A stretch of DNA of 64,000 nt from VRUE01 sp963715625 (GCA_963715625.1 OY970260.1:248001-312000); one strand, 5' to 3'. Positions 45,088 to 53,228 are shown, counted from the stretch's first letter. Notes: a model not told the origin generated them from the letters alone. Translations and numbers: made by a program.

Positions 45088-45172
45088 GCCCGCGGACCCT
45101 TCTCCGGGTACAGGGTGACTCCTGCGCACCCGGGGGCGCGCAATTCCCCGCCCAAGTGAAGTGAGCGAGAGC

Positions 45173-45525
45173 TAAGGACCTATCCCGGTAGTGCGTACCG
45201 GACTGACTCCAACGCACCGGATGGCGGGCTTGCGCTGGCGATAGGGCGGGCTTCTCGCCGAGAACGACCGCAGAGGGCGCGAGCGCGGCTGTGATGCCGC
45301 CGCCAGGGCAATAGACCGCGCGATGTCGCCTCTGCCAGATGGAGCTGACCCGGTACGCACCATCCCGGTAGGGGAATCGCACCCCTGGATACGGCCCAGG
45401 ACGCGGCGCGGATTCGGCCCCGTCGCGGATCCCACATGGCGCTGCCATGCGGAATCCGCGCCGTGACCGCCCCGCTTGGTCCTGAACCGTCCCAGGGGCA
45501 CGTCCCCTACCGGGATAGGTCCTTA
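45173..45525. mobile_element. Composite palindromic element, 353 bp, MITE-like
   Basis: Perfect 19-bp terminal inverted repeats: TAAGGACCTATCCCGGTAG at 45173-45191 and its complement at 45507-45525. Inside are two large hairpins: one with arms GTGCGTACCGG (45191-45201) / CCGGTACGCAC (45350-45360), the other with arms near 45362-45388 and 45492-45516 (ATCCCGGTAGGGGA family). No gene is credible within it. It fills most of the 435-bp gap between ftsE and the insertion sequence, and its right end overlaps the insertion sequence's end by three bases. Both elements end in TAAGGA, so shared transposition is possible. Confidence 0.72.
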
Positions 45526-46844
45526 GGAAGAGTCCATAAACAATCGCTGCATTCCCGCCGCCGCGTGTCAGCGGCGGCGGGGGATAATCGTGTAGTTCCA
45601 CTCGGGATGAAACGCGTCGCGCTCGATCTGGACGGCGGCAAGCTCGGCGTCTGAGACCTCGACCTTTGGGTAGCCCGTCTCGTCGAGGCGGGCGTATACC
45701 TCGAGGCCGCTGCCGGTCTTCGTCGCGGCGATCAGGTTGACGATCACCTCGTAGCTGACCAGAGGGCGGCCGCGCCAGTTGCGGGAGATGAAGCTGAACA
45801 GGCGGTGCTCGATCTTGTTCCACTTCGAGGTCCCCGGCGGGAAATGGCAGACCGAGATCGCAAGGCCGGTCTCGTCGGCCAGGCGCTGCAGCTCCACCTT
45901 CCAGAGCCGGATGCGGTTGCCGTTGCCCCCGCCGCAGTCGGCCGTGACCTGCAGCTCCCTCGCCTCGGGGTAGCGCTCGCGGCCGAGCTGCTCCCACCAG
46001 GCGCGGATCGAGGCGACCGCGAACTGCGCGGTCTCGCGGTCGATCCCGACGTTGACGAAGCCGGCGTCCTCGCCGATCTCATAGACCCCGTAGGGGATCG
46101 CCTTGCCGAGCCCTTCGCTGGGGAAGTCGTGCACGTTGACGGCGACGGGCTCGCCCTTCGGGTGCCACTCGCGGCCGCCGTTTGCGAACTCGCCGACCAG
46201 CTCCTTCTTCTTGGTGTCGACTGAGATCGCCGGTTGGCCCGCGGCGATCGCCCCGGAGACCTTCTCGTTGATGTGGCGGAACTGCGCGTCGCGGTCGGGA
46301 TGGGAGGCGCCCTCCTTGGTCTTGCGGGCAGACTGCAGGCTGTAGCCCAACGAGCGCAGGAGCGCCGCCACCGTGCTGGGCGAGGAGACCTCGTGGCCTG
46401 CCTCGCGCAGCTCGCCGGCGAGCCGGCGCAGGCTCTTCGCCGTCCAGCGAAGCGGCTGCTCCGGATCGCCACGCGCGTCGTCTGAGACCAGCCGCTCGAG
46501 ATCGTCGAGCAGCTTCGGATCGCTCTCGGCCAGGGGCTTTCGCCCGCCCCCTGCCTGCCGGATCCGGCCGGCCTCGAGGGTCTCGCCGCGCTCCAGCTCG
46601 CCGCGACCGCGGCTGATCGTGGAGCGCGCGATCCCGGTCGCCCGCGAGACCGCCGAGACCCCACCCCACCCGCAGGCGTCAGCCTCGGCTGCCGCCCAAA
46701 GGCGCATCCCGCGCTCGTCCAGCTGCCCGACCAGCATCTGGTACTTCGCCGCGATCGCGGTCTCGTCGATCACCGACCACGAGTTTCGCCGCTGAGCGCG
46801 AGGTTCCCTGCGCTATGCAGCGATTATTTATGGACGCTTCCTTA
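45523..46844. mobile_element. ISAzo13-like insertion sequence
   Basis: Terminal inverted repeats of 30 bp match at 27 positions: left TTAGGAAGAGTCCATAAACA... from 45523, right ends at 46844 with the complement of TAAGGAAGCGTCCATAAATA. They enclose one transposase gene. No obvious target duplication was identified. Confidence 0.8.
45568..46773 (-). CDS. ISAzo13-type transposase
   Basis: A 401-residue DDE transposase. The N-terminal part has a helix-turn-helix (VSAVSRATGIARSTISRGRGEL). The catalytic core shows the D-D-E sequence context: ISVDTKKKELVGEFANGG, LQVTADCGGGNGNR and ISVCHFPPGTSKWNKIEHRLFSFI. These blocks are characteristic of the ISAzo13 family (also annotated as Rhodopirellula-type transposase DDE). 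The gene is intact and lies within 30-bp inverted repeats, so the element may be active. Confidence 0.9.
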   Translation of the reverse strand: MIDETAIAAKYQMLVGQLDERGMRLWAAAEADACGWGGVSAVSRATGIARSTISRGRGELERGETLEAGRIRQAGGGRKPLAESDPKLLDDLERLVSDDARGDPEQPLRWTAKSLRRLAGELREAGHEVSSPSTVAALLRSLGYSLQSARKTKEGASHPDRDAQFRHINEKVSGAIAAGQPAISVDTKKKELVGEFANGGREWHPKGEPVAVNVHDFPSEGLGKAIPYGVYEIGEDAGFVNVGIDRETAQFAVASIRAWWEQLGRERYPEARELQVTADCGGGNGNRIRLWKVELQRLADETGLAISVCHFPPGTSKWNKIEHRLFSFISRNWRGRPLVSYEVIVNLIAATKTGSGLEVYARLDETGYPKVEVSDAELAAVQIERDAFHPEWNYTIIPRRR

Positions 46845-46963
46845 GCGAATTGTTAGCGAGCGTTAGTAACTCCGATCCCAATCGAGGGGCGAATCACGAC
46901 ACGTAGTGGCCCAAAGACCCGGAATTTGCAGGAATCCCCCGCTTCCAAAGGTAGTCTCCCCCG

Positions 46964-47212
46964 CGTGTGGCCGATTTCCCTTCCCTCAAGGCAAAGCAGA
47001 TGCTCGCCATTCTTGAACGCAAGCCCCTGCTCTACGCCGAAAAGTCCGGGAAGAAGCGGAAGGGCTCGCACCGACATATGGTCTCCAGCGCCGGATATCC
47101 CGACATCGGTTTCTGGGCACACGACAGGGACACGCTGAGGGGATCAGTCGTCAAGGACATCTTGGTCAAGCAGGTCGGCCTCAGCGAATCTGAGGCACGT
47201 AAGCTGGTTTAG
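46964..47212 (+). CDS. hicA: HicA-type mRNA interferase toxin
   Basis: An 82-residue protein starting at GTG 46964. The HicA fold is seen in PSLKAKQMLAILERKPLLYAE, then KGSHRHMVSSAGYPDIGFWAH with the catalytic His of the G-S-H motif, and VVKDILVKQVGLSESEARKLV. HicA cleaves mRNA. The toxin precedes the antitoxin, the normal hic order. The gene begins 119 bases after the insertion sequence. Confidence 0.82.
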   Translation, partial: RVADFPSLKAKQMLAILERKPLLYAEKSGKKRKGSHRHMVSSAGYPDIGFWAHDRDTLRGSVVKDILVKQVGLSESEARKLV

Positions 47213-47220
47213 GAGAGCAA

Positions 47221-47520
47221 ATGAGAACCGTCATCGTGAAATATCGGAAGGAAGCAGATGGGGCCTGGATCGGCACATCTGCCGATGTCCCGGGCTTCAT
47301 CGGTCACGGGGATACCTTTGACGAGGCCCGCGAGCGGGTCAGCGAGGGCCTGCCTTGGTTCGCCGAGGAAGACCTCGCCATCGCCCACAAGATTCCGTTG
47401 GCGGCAGAAGACCCGACCTCCGGCGAGAAGGTCCGCTTCGAGATGACGAAAGCGACCCCGGCGCCGAAGTTCGAAGTGCCTGAGCCGCAGGTCTCGCCGC
47501 CTGCCCTCGTAGAGCATTAG
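47221..47520 (+). CDS. hicB: HicB-type antitoxin
   Basis: A 99-residue protein with the HicB partial RNase H fold: VIVKYRKEADGAWIGTSADVPGFIGHGDTFDEARERVSEGLPWFAEEDL. The C-terminal 35 residues are Pro-rich (TPAPKFEVPEPQVSPPA) rather than a helix-turn-helix, so it may not bind DNA itself. It follows hicA by 8 bases with GGAGAGCAA as ribosome site. Confidence 0.8.
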   Translation: MRTVIVKYRKEADGAWIGTSADVPGFIGHGDTFDEARERVSEGLPWFAEEDLAIAHKIPLAAEDPTSGEKVRFEMTKATPAPKFEVPEPQVSPPALVEH

Positions 47521-47530
47521 GCTGCCCCGC

Positions 47531-47944
47531 GTGGAGGTCACGCTTCTACTTTGCGACGCGGCTGAGGAAAGCGGCGGCAAGCTCTTTGTGTTGGGCGGGG
47601 GCTGGAGTATCGGGCCGGCCAACGCGCCACTCAACATGGCGCTCGCCATCCTCTTGATAATCCCCTGGGACCAGGCCAACAAGCAGTTCAAGATCGAGGC
47701 GCAGCTGATGACCGCCGATGGGGACCCGGTTGAAATGGAAGGCCAGCTGGTTCTGAATGAGGGCCTGCTGGAGGTTGGCCGTCCGCCTGGGACGAAGCCT
47801 GGAACCGGCCTCAATACCCCCTTCGTTCTGAAAGCAAACGGCCTTGTACTTGCGCCCGGTGGGTATCGCTGGGAGCTTCGGGTAGACGGAACGCAAATGG
47901 CAACCGCTGCATTTCAAGCACGAGATGGGGGTGTGAATCAATGA
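47531..47944 (+). CDS. Small soluble beta-rich protein of unknown function (DUF6941-like)
   Basis: A 137-residue protein starting at GTG 47531, 10 bases after hicB. The pattern EVTLLLCDAAEESGGKLFVLGGGWSIG and APGGYRWELRVDG resembles the DUF6941 group of small proteins found in phage and mobile contexts. No catalytic motif is visible. It overlaps the next small gene by four bases (ATGA), so the two are coupled. Confidence 0.6.
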   Translation: MEVTLLLCDAAEESGGKLFVLGGGWSIGPANAPLNMALAILLIIPWDQANKQFKIEAQLMTADGDPVEMEGQLVLNEGLLEVGRPPGTKPGTGLNTPFVLKANGLVLAPGGYRWELRVDGTQMATAAFQARDGGVNQ

Positions 47945-48111
47945 GCGACAGTCGCACGACAAATCCGGTGGCGCTACGAATCGTTGGCGGCAAGACCCAG
48001 ATCAGACAACCATCAGGCGAGGTGATCTCAAAGCAGGACCCGGGCCATACCGAGGCCGACTTCCTGCGGAATCTCGACAAAGCTACGGGGCAGAAGCCTG
48101 CGGCTTCCTGA
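47941..48111 (+). CDS. 56-residue hypothetical protein
   Basis: ATG at 47941 overlaps the previous stop (ATGA) and the frame ends at TGA 48109. The product (VALRIVGGKTQIRQPSGEVISKQ, EADFLRNLDKATGQ) is hydrophilic, without membrane segments. Unrecognised. Coupling to the upstream gene and even codon use suggest it is real. Confidence 0.5.
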   Translation: MSDSRTTNPVALRIVGGKTQIRQPSGEVISKQDPGHTEADFLRNLDKATGQKPAAS

Positions 48112-48191
48112 CCCGCTCCAGGAAGCTGAGGGCTCGTCGTCTTCTTTCGAGCTGACCTCGATCTGGTCGATTGTGACCCCTGACGCCGACG

Positions 48192-50048
48192 CTATCGCCG
48201 TGCGGCAAGCGTGGTCGCCGCCGCGACGATCGCAGCGGCGTCGATGCCGGCGGCGGCGAGCAGGGCGGCCGGAGGGCCGCTGCCAGGGCGCTCGGTGACG
48301 GCGAGGCGTTCGAGGCGGGGACTCTCCCCCGCGTCGGCGAGCACGGTGGCGACGACCTCGCCGATGCCACCCTCGGCCCAGTGGTCCTCGACCGTGACGA
48401 TCGCGCCGGTCTCCTCGGCCGCCTTGACGATCGTCGCGGCGTCGACCGGCTTGACCGAGTAGAGGTCGATCACGCGGGCGGCGATCCCCTTCCCCGCCAG
48501 CTCGTCGGCCGCGGCGAGGCATTCGTGCAGGGTGATGCCGGCGCCGATCAGAGTCACCGCGTCGTCGTCCCCGGAACGCACGGTGCGGCTGCCGCCGATC
48601 TCGAAGCTCTCCCCCGGCTCGTAGATCGCCGGCGTCTTTTCCCGCGTCGTGCGCATGTAGCTGACGCCGCGGTGCTCGCGCATCGCGTCGAGGAGCTGCA
48701 CGGTCTGGTTGGGGTCGGACGGGTAGAGGACGACGCTGTCGAGCACGGCGCGGAAGGCGGCGATGTCCTCGAGCGCCATCTGCGACGGGCCGTCGGCGCC
48801 GATCGAGACGCCGACGTGGGAGCCGCAGAGCTTCAGGTCCGCGTCGGAGATCGCCGCCATGCGGACGAAGTCGTAGGCGCGGCTGAGGAAGGCGCCGAAG
48901 GTGGAGGCGAAGGGCTTCCAGCCCCGCACCTGCATGCCGACCGCGGCGGCGACCATCTGCTGCTCGGCGATGTACATCTCGAAGAAGCGGTCGGGGTGCT
49001 TCTGGGCGAAGCGCTCCGCGTAGGTCGAGTTGCCGACCTCGGCATCGAGCGCGACCACGCGCTCGTCGATCGAGGCGATCCAGGCGAGGGCGTCGCCGTA
49101 GGCGCCGCGGGTCGCGACCTTCTCACCGGCCTCGTAGCTGGGCCGCTCGACCAGCGTGCACTCGATCTCGAAGGGGGCGGGCTCGGGTGGCGCCTGGACG
49201 CTGACCGAGACCGAGCGGATCCCGCCGAGCTCGGCGACCGCAGCCTCGGGGTCGGCCAGCGGCTTGCCGTGCCAGCCGGGCTCGTCCTCGACCGCGGCAA
49301 CTCCCGAGCCCTTCTTCGTGCGGGCGAAGATCACCGCGGGCCGGTCGGCGGCGAGCGCCTGCGCGTAGGCGTCCTCGATCGCGTCGAAGTCGTGGCCGTC
49401 GATCTCCTGCGAGTGCCAGCCGCAGGCGGTCGTGCGCGCCGCCAGCGAGGACGTGTCCCACTCGTGCATGGTCGGGCCGCGCTGGCCGAGCCGGTTGACG
49501 TCGACGACGGCGATCATGTTGTCGACGCGGTTGTAGCCGGCGTGCTCGAAGGCCTCCCACATCGAGCCCTCGGCCAGCTCCGAGTCGCCGCAGAGGACCC
49601 AGACCCGCAGGTCCGAGAACTCCAGGCGGGCGGCGGCGAGGGCGATGCCGACGGCGATCGGCAGCCCCTGCCCGAGCGAGCCGGTGGCGACATCGACCCA
49701 GGGGATCTCCGGCGTCGGGTGGCCCTGCAGGCGGGATTCGAACTTGCGGAAGGTGAGCAGCTCGGAGTCCTCGATCGCACCGGCGGCCTTGTAGAGCCCG
49801 TAGAGCAGCGGCGAGGCGTGGCCCTTGGAGAAGACGAGGTGGTCGTTCGCCCTGTTCTCAGGGGCGGCGAAGTCGTAGCGGAGGTGGCGCGTGAGGAGCA
49901 CCGCCATCAGGTCGGCGGCCGACATCGAGGAGGTCGGGTGACCCGATCCTGCCGCGGCACAGGCGCGAACGGCGTCGACTCGAAGCTGCTGGGCGAGCTC
50001 GCGCAGCAGCTCGCCGCTCGCGGCGTCCTGGGGAATTACCTGGTTCAA
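48192..50048 (-). CDS. tkt: Transketolase
   Basis: A 618-residue single-chain transketolase. N-terminal TPP domain: AAAGSGHPTSSMSAADLMAVL, FSKGHASPLLYGLY, GSLGQGLPIAVGIA, cofactor motif GDSELAEGSMWEAFEHAGYNRVDNMIAVVDVN. The Pyr domain has RFFEMYIAEQQMVAAAVGM, HVGVSIGADGPSQMALEDIAAFRA; the C-terminal domain has VTVEDHWAEGGIGEVVATV. It interconverts sugar phosphates in the pentose phosphate pathway. The short length (about 50 fewer than E. coli TktA) places it with the archaeal/1-deoxyxylulose-like single-gene group. Confidence 0.92.
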   Translation of the reverse strand: MNQVIPQDAASGELLRELAQQLRVDAVRACAAAGSGHPTSSMSAADLMAVLLTRHLRYDFAAPENRANDHLVFSKGHASPLLYGLYKAAGAIEDSELLTFRKFESRLQGHPTPEIPWVDVATGSLGQGLPIAVGIALAAARLEFSDLRVWVLCGDSELAEGSMWEAFEHAGYNRVDNMIAVVDVNRLGQRGPTMHEWDTSSLAARTTACGWHSQEIDGHDFDAIEDAYAQALAADRPAVIFARTKKGSGVAAVEDEPGWHGKPLADPEAAVAELGGIRSVSVSVQAPPEPAPFEIECTLVERPSYEAGEKVATRGAYGDALAWIASIDERVVALDAEVGNSTYAERFAQKHPDRFFEMYIAEQQMVAAAVGMQVRGWKPFASTFGAFLSRAYDFVRMAAISDADLKLCGSHVGVSIGADGPSQMALEDIAAFRAVLDSVVLYPSDPNQTVQLLDAMREHRGVSYMRTTREKTPAIYEPGESFEIGGSRTVRSGDDDAVTLIGAGITLHECLAAADELAGKGIAARVIDLYSVKPVDAATIVKAAEETGAIVTVEDHWAEGGIGEVVATVLADAGESPRLERLAVTERPGSGPPAALLAAAGIDAAAIVAAATTLAARR

Positions 50049-50096
50049 AGCTTGCCCTCTTCCTCGTCCGAACGGGAGGGCGGACTCTACCTCTCG

Positions 50097-51110
50097 CTAG
50101 CCGATCGCGACCATTCGCTCAATCGGGATCCGCGCCCGCTCGGCGATGTCCTCCGGCACCGAGACCTCGAAGCGCATCTCGCGCAGGCTGTCGCGCAGCT
50201 TCGGCAGCGTGATCATCTTCATGTACTTGCAGAGAGCCATCCGGTTGGCCTCCACGAGCGTGGCATCGGGAGCCGCCTGGTGGAGCGGGTGCAGCATGCC
50301 GTTCTCGGTGGCGACGATGTACTCGCCGTCGGGGTGGGCCTTCAGGTGGTCGATCATCTGACCGGTCGAGAGCATGTGGACGCCCTTGGCCTCGACGTCC
50401 CCGGCGGCGACGAACTCCATCACCTGGGTCACGCAGCCGCACTCCGGGTGGACGAGGAACTCGGCGCCGGGGTGCGCGGCCCGCTGGGCGGCGATGTCGT
50501 CGGGCCGGATCCCGGCGTGGACGTGGCACTCGCCCGGCCAGACGTGCATCCGCTTGCCGGTCACCCGCTCGACGTAGGAGCCGAGCCACATGTCGGGGCC
50601 GAAGAGGATCTCGGTGTCGGGGCCGTGCTCGCGCAGGATGTGCTCGACGACCTTGACCGCGTTGGAGGAGGTGCAGCAGTAATCGGTCTCCGCCTTCACC
50701 TCGGCCGAGGTGTTGACGTACATGACGACCACCGCGTCGGCGCTGTGGCGCGACTTCCAGTTGCGCAGCTCGGCGGCGGTGATCGAGTCGGCGAGGGAGC
50801 AGCCGGCGGCGAGGTCGGGGATCAGCACGGTCTTCTCCGGCGAGAGGATCGAGGCCGTCTCGGCCATGAAGTGGACCCCGCAGAAGGCGATCGTGGACGC
50901 GTCGGATGCCGCCGCCTGGCGGGAGAGCCCGAGCGAGTCGCCGACGAAGTCGGCCGCTTCCTGGATCTCCGGCACCTGGTAGTTGTGGGCGAGGATGACG
51001 GCGTCGCGCTCCTCGGCGAGGGCGCGCACCTCGCCGGTCAGCGACTCGATCTCCTCCGGCTCCAGATGGAGGACGGAAACGGGTTCGTTGATCGTGGGCA
51101 GCTCTCTCAT
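50097..51110 (-). CDS. nadA: Quinolinate synthase
   Basis: A 337-residue NadA. Conserved blocks: AVILAHNYQVPEIQEAADFVGDSLGLSR, IAFCGVHFMAETASIL, DLAAGCSLADS, DYCCTSSNAVKVVEHIL, GPDMWLGSYV, WPGECHVHAGI and HPECGCVTQVMEF. The cysteines in FCGVHFM, YCCTSS and HPECGC supply the [4Fe-4S] ligands. It condenses iminoaspartate with dihydroxyacetone phosphate. ATG 51110 (MRELPTINEP) gives normal length. No nadB is in the window, although nadC is 1.2 kb away. Confidence 0.95.
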   Translation of the reverse strand: MRELPTINEPVSVLHLEPEEIESLTGEVRALAEERDAVILAHNYQVPEIQEAADFVGDSLGLSRQAAASDASTIAFCGVHFMAETASILSPEKTVLIPDLAAGCSLADSITAAELRNWKSRHSADAVVVMYVNTSAEVKAETDYCCTSSNAVKVVEHILREHGPDTEILFGPDMWLGSYVERVTGKRMHVWPGECHVHAGIRPDDIAAQRAAHPGAEFLVHPECGCVTQVMEFVAAGDVEAKGVHMLSTGQMIDHLKAHPDGEYIVATENGMLHPLHQAAPDATLVEANRMALCKYMKMITLPKLRDSLREMRFEVSVPEDIAERARIPIERMVAIG

Positions 51111-51222
51111 GGCGTTGCCTCGGGAGGCCCGGACGGGCCTCGCTTGTCGGATGTTCGCTGGCATGGCTTGCGCCTCAGTCCAGTCGAATGAATGCAATTC
51201 CAGTCTAACGAGTGGCTGCCAG

Positions 51223-51306
51223 CCCGCGGGTCCTGTCATGGGGCAGGGGGGCCTGCGGGCAGTCCACGGGCTGTCCTCGACCCCCCTGCCCCATGCCACC
51301 CGCGGG
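51223..51306. repeat. Long hairpin element, family C copy 1
   Basis: Arms CCCGCGGGTCCTGTCATGGG (left) with CCCATGCCACCCGCGGG (right), and inner CAGGGGGG/CCCCCCTG; the loop side reads CTGCGGGCAGTCCACGGG then CTGTCCTCGAC. The loop is identical in copy 2 at 61558, where the stem differs in a matched way. It lies in the divergent region between nadA and mutM, 27 bases before mutM. Confidence 0.8.
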
Positions 51307-51332
51307 AGGGGCGTACACGGCAGACTTGCTCT

Positions 51333-52178
51333 ATGCCCGAGCTTCCGGAGGTCGAGATCGTCGTGCGGCGGCTGGGCGCCGCTTTGTCCGGAGCTTGTGT
51401 GGAATCGGCGGTGGCGCCGGGGATGAACGTGATGAAGACCTTCGAGCCGTCGCTCGAAGAGCTGGCGGGCAGGGAGGTGACCGGGGCCCGGCGGGTCGGG
51501 AAGATGCCCATCGTCGAGCTTGGGGATCTGGCGCTGCTGATCCACCTGATGTCGGCGGGGCGGTTGCGGGTGTTCGAGAAGAGGGCTTCGCCGAAAGACC
51601 GAGCGTCGCGGGTGCTGGTGCGGTTGGAGGATGGGCGGGAGCTGCGGCTGCGGGAGTTCGGGACCAGGCAGAGGGCCTGGGCGAAGCTGCTGACGGCCGA
51701 CGCCGTCGGAGACGACGAGGCGGTCGCGCGGCTGGGACCCGAGGCCTGGCCGGCGCCCCCGCTCGAGGCATTCGCCGCGCTGATCGACCAGCCGCGACAC
51801 CTGCACCCGCTGCTCCGCCACCAGGGGGACATCGCCGGGATCGGACGATCATGGGTCGACGAGATCCTCTGGGAGGCGCGGCTCTCGCCCTTCAAGAAGG
51901 GGTCGGAGCTGAGCCGGGAGGAGGTCGAGCGCCTGCACGCGGCGCTCCACGTACTCGGGGACGCGATCGAGCATTACGAGGAGACGATCGGCGAGCAGCT
52001 GCCGGACAAGGTGCCGATGCCGCTGCGGGTCCACAGGCGCGAGGGCGAGCCATGCCCCCGCTGCGGCACCACGATCGAGGCGGTCTTCTTCTCCGAGCAC
52101 CAGACCAACTACTGCCCGCAGGAGCAGACCGGCGGCCGCGTGCTCAAGGACCGCCGCCTCTCCCGCCTGCTGAAGTGA
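51333..52178 (+). CDS. mutM: Formamidopyrimidine-DNA glycosylase family protein
   Basis: A 281-residue Fpg/Nei-family glycosylase. It begins MPELPEVEIVVRRL, with the catalytic Pro2 and Glu3. GKMPIVELGDLALLIHLMSAGRL and REFGTRQRAW follow, then the helix-two-turn-helix (IAGIGRSWVDEILWEARLSPFKKG). The C-terminal zinc finger begins CPRCGTTIEAVFF but ends YCPQEQTGGR; the fourth Cys (CPxCQ) is Glu, so zinc binding may be impaired. It removes oxidised purines. ATG 51333 is fixed by the need for Pro at position 2. Confidence 0.92.
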   Translation: MPELPEVEIVVRRLGAALSGACVESAVAPGMNVMKTFEPSLEELAGREVTGARRVGKMPIVELGDLALLIHLMSAGRLRVFEKRASPKDRASRVLVRLEDGRELRLREFGTRQRAWAKLLTADAVGDDEAVARLGPEAWPAPPLEAFAALIDQPRHLHPLLRHQGDIAGIGRSWVDEILWEARLSPFKKGSELSREEVERLHAALHVLGDAIEHYEETIGEQLPDKVPMPLRVHRREGEPCPRCGTTIEAVFFSEHQTNYCPQEQTGGRVLKDRRLSRLLK

Positions 52179-52188
52179 GAGGTTGGGC

Positions 52189-52292
52189 GAGGAGGGACGG
52201 ATGCCCCTCCGACGGAACCCGCGCCGACACTTGCTGGCGGTACCAGGCTATGTGGCTCACAAGTTCCTCTGGAGGGGCATCCGTCCCTCCTC
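52189..52292. repeat. Long hairpin element, family B copy 1
   Basis: Outer arms GAGGAGGGACGGATGCCCC and exact complement; core CGACGGAACCCGCGCCGACA and GTGGCTCACAAGTTCC. It fills the gap between the converging mutM and nadC stops, so it could be a bidirectional terminator. The same core, inverted, is at 54156-54263 with different outer arms. Confidence 0.82.
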
Positions 52293-53142
52293 AAGCGCGC
52301 TCGATCAGCATGCTGAAGTCGAGCGTCGGGGCGGAATGAGTGAGAGCGCCAACCGAGATCAGGTCGACGCCGGTTTCCGCGATGCCTCGCACGGTCTCCA
52401 GGCTTACGCCGCCGGAGGCCTCGAGCGAGGGGCCCTTGCCGGCGCCGGCGTTTTCGTCGCGCAGCTTCACCGCCCCCCGCAGCGCCTCCGCATCCATGTT
52501 GTCGAGCAGCAGCACGTCCGCTCCGGTGCCGAGCGCGTAGGCGACCTCGTCGAGGTCGCGGCACTCGACCTCGACGGCGAGGTCGGGGTACGCGGTGCGG
52601 GCCGCGTGGACCGCCTTCGCCAGGCTGCCGGCGAGGGCGATGTGGTTCTCCTTGATCAGGATTGCGTCGTAGAGGCCCATGCGGTGGTTGCGGCCGCCAC
52701 CGGCGAGCACCGCCGCCTTCTCCAGCTCGCGCAGCCCGGGGGTCGTCTTGCGCGTGTCGAGGATCGCCGCGCCCGTGCCGGCGACCGCCTCGACGAAGCG
52801 GGCCGTAAGCGTCGCCACTCCGGAGAGGTGCCCGAGGAAGTTGAGCGCAGTCCGCTCGGCTGCCAGCAGCCCCGCCGCGGAACCGGCGGCAATGAAGACG
52901 TCAGCCGGGACGGCGTCGCGCCACTGCCCCTCAACCACGAGGTTGTCGACGTCCTCCACCCCGCACTGCCGCATCGTCTCGGCGACCACCCCGAGCCCGT
53001 AGGCCACCCCCGGCTGCTTCTGCACGATCCGCGCCCGCCCCCGCGCCTCCTCGGGAACGGTCGCCTCCGAGGTCACGTCTCCGTCGCCGATGTCCTCCGC
53101 CAGCGCCCTAGCTACAACCGCCTTCAGGTCAAGGGTATTCAT
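52291..53142 (-). CDS. nadC: Nicotinate-nucleotide pyrophosphorylase (carboxylating)
   Basis: A 283-residue QPRTase. Motifs: EDIGDGDVTSEATVP, AERTALNFLGHLSGVATLT, AILDTRKTTPGLRELEKAAVLAGGGRNHRMGLYDAILIKENH, VEVECRDLDEV, LLLDNMDAEAL, EASGGVSLETVRGIAETGVDLISVGALTHSA. It turns quinolinate and PRPP into nicotinate mononucleotide. A cluster of five TTTCAAGT/TTGCAAGT repeats lies directly upstream of the ATG at 53142. Confidence 0.95.
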   Translation of the reverse strand: MNTLDLKAVVARALAEDIGDGDVTSEATVPEEARGRARIVQKQPGVAYGLGVVAETMRQCGVEDVDNLVVEGQWRDAVPADVFIAAGSAAGLLAAERTALNFLGHLSGVATLTARFVEAVAGTGAAILDTRKTTPGLRELEKAAVLAGGGRNHRMGLYDAILIKENHIALAGSLAKAVHAARTAYPDLAVEVECRDLDEVAYALGTGADVLLLDNMDAEALRGAVKLRDENAGAGKGPSLEASGGVSLETVRGIAETGVDLISVGALTHSAPTLDFSMLIERA

Positions 53143-53155
53143 CGATGAAGGCGCA

Positions 53156-53228
53156 TTTCAAGTAGAAACTTCTATTTTCCAGGGATATTTCAAGTCTTAT
53201 TTCAAGTAGTTGCAAGTAGATTGCAAGT
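53156..53228 (-). promoter_or_regulatory. Five-repeat operator-like array upstream of nadC
   Basis: Five copies of TT(T/G)CAAGT start at 53156, 53188, 53200, 53210 and 53221 on the plus strand; on the minus strand they read ACTTGAAA/ACTTGCAA. Spacings of 32, 12, 10 and 11 are close to whole helical turns. The array begins 13 bases before the nadC start and is AT-rich against a GC-rich genome. It suits a repressor that binds cooperatively on one DNA face. Confidence 0.6.

Noticed and set aside
48381..51191. Long plus-strand frame antisense to transketolase and nadA
   Set aside because: No start context or domain; the minus-strand genes have complete catalytic motifs.
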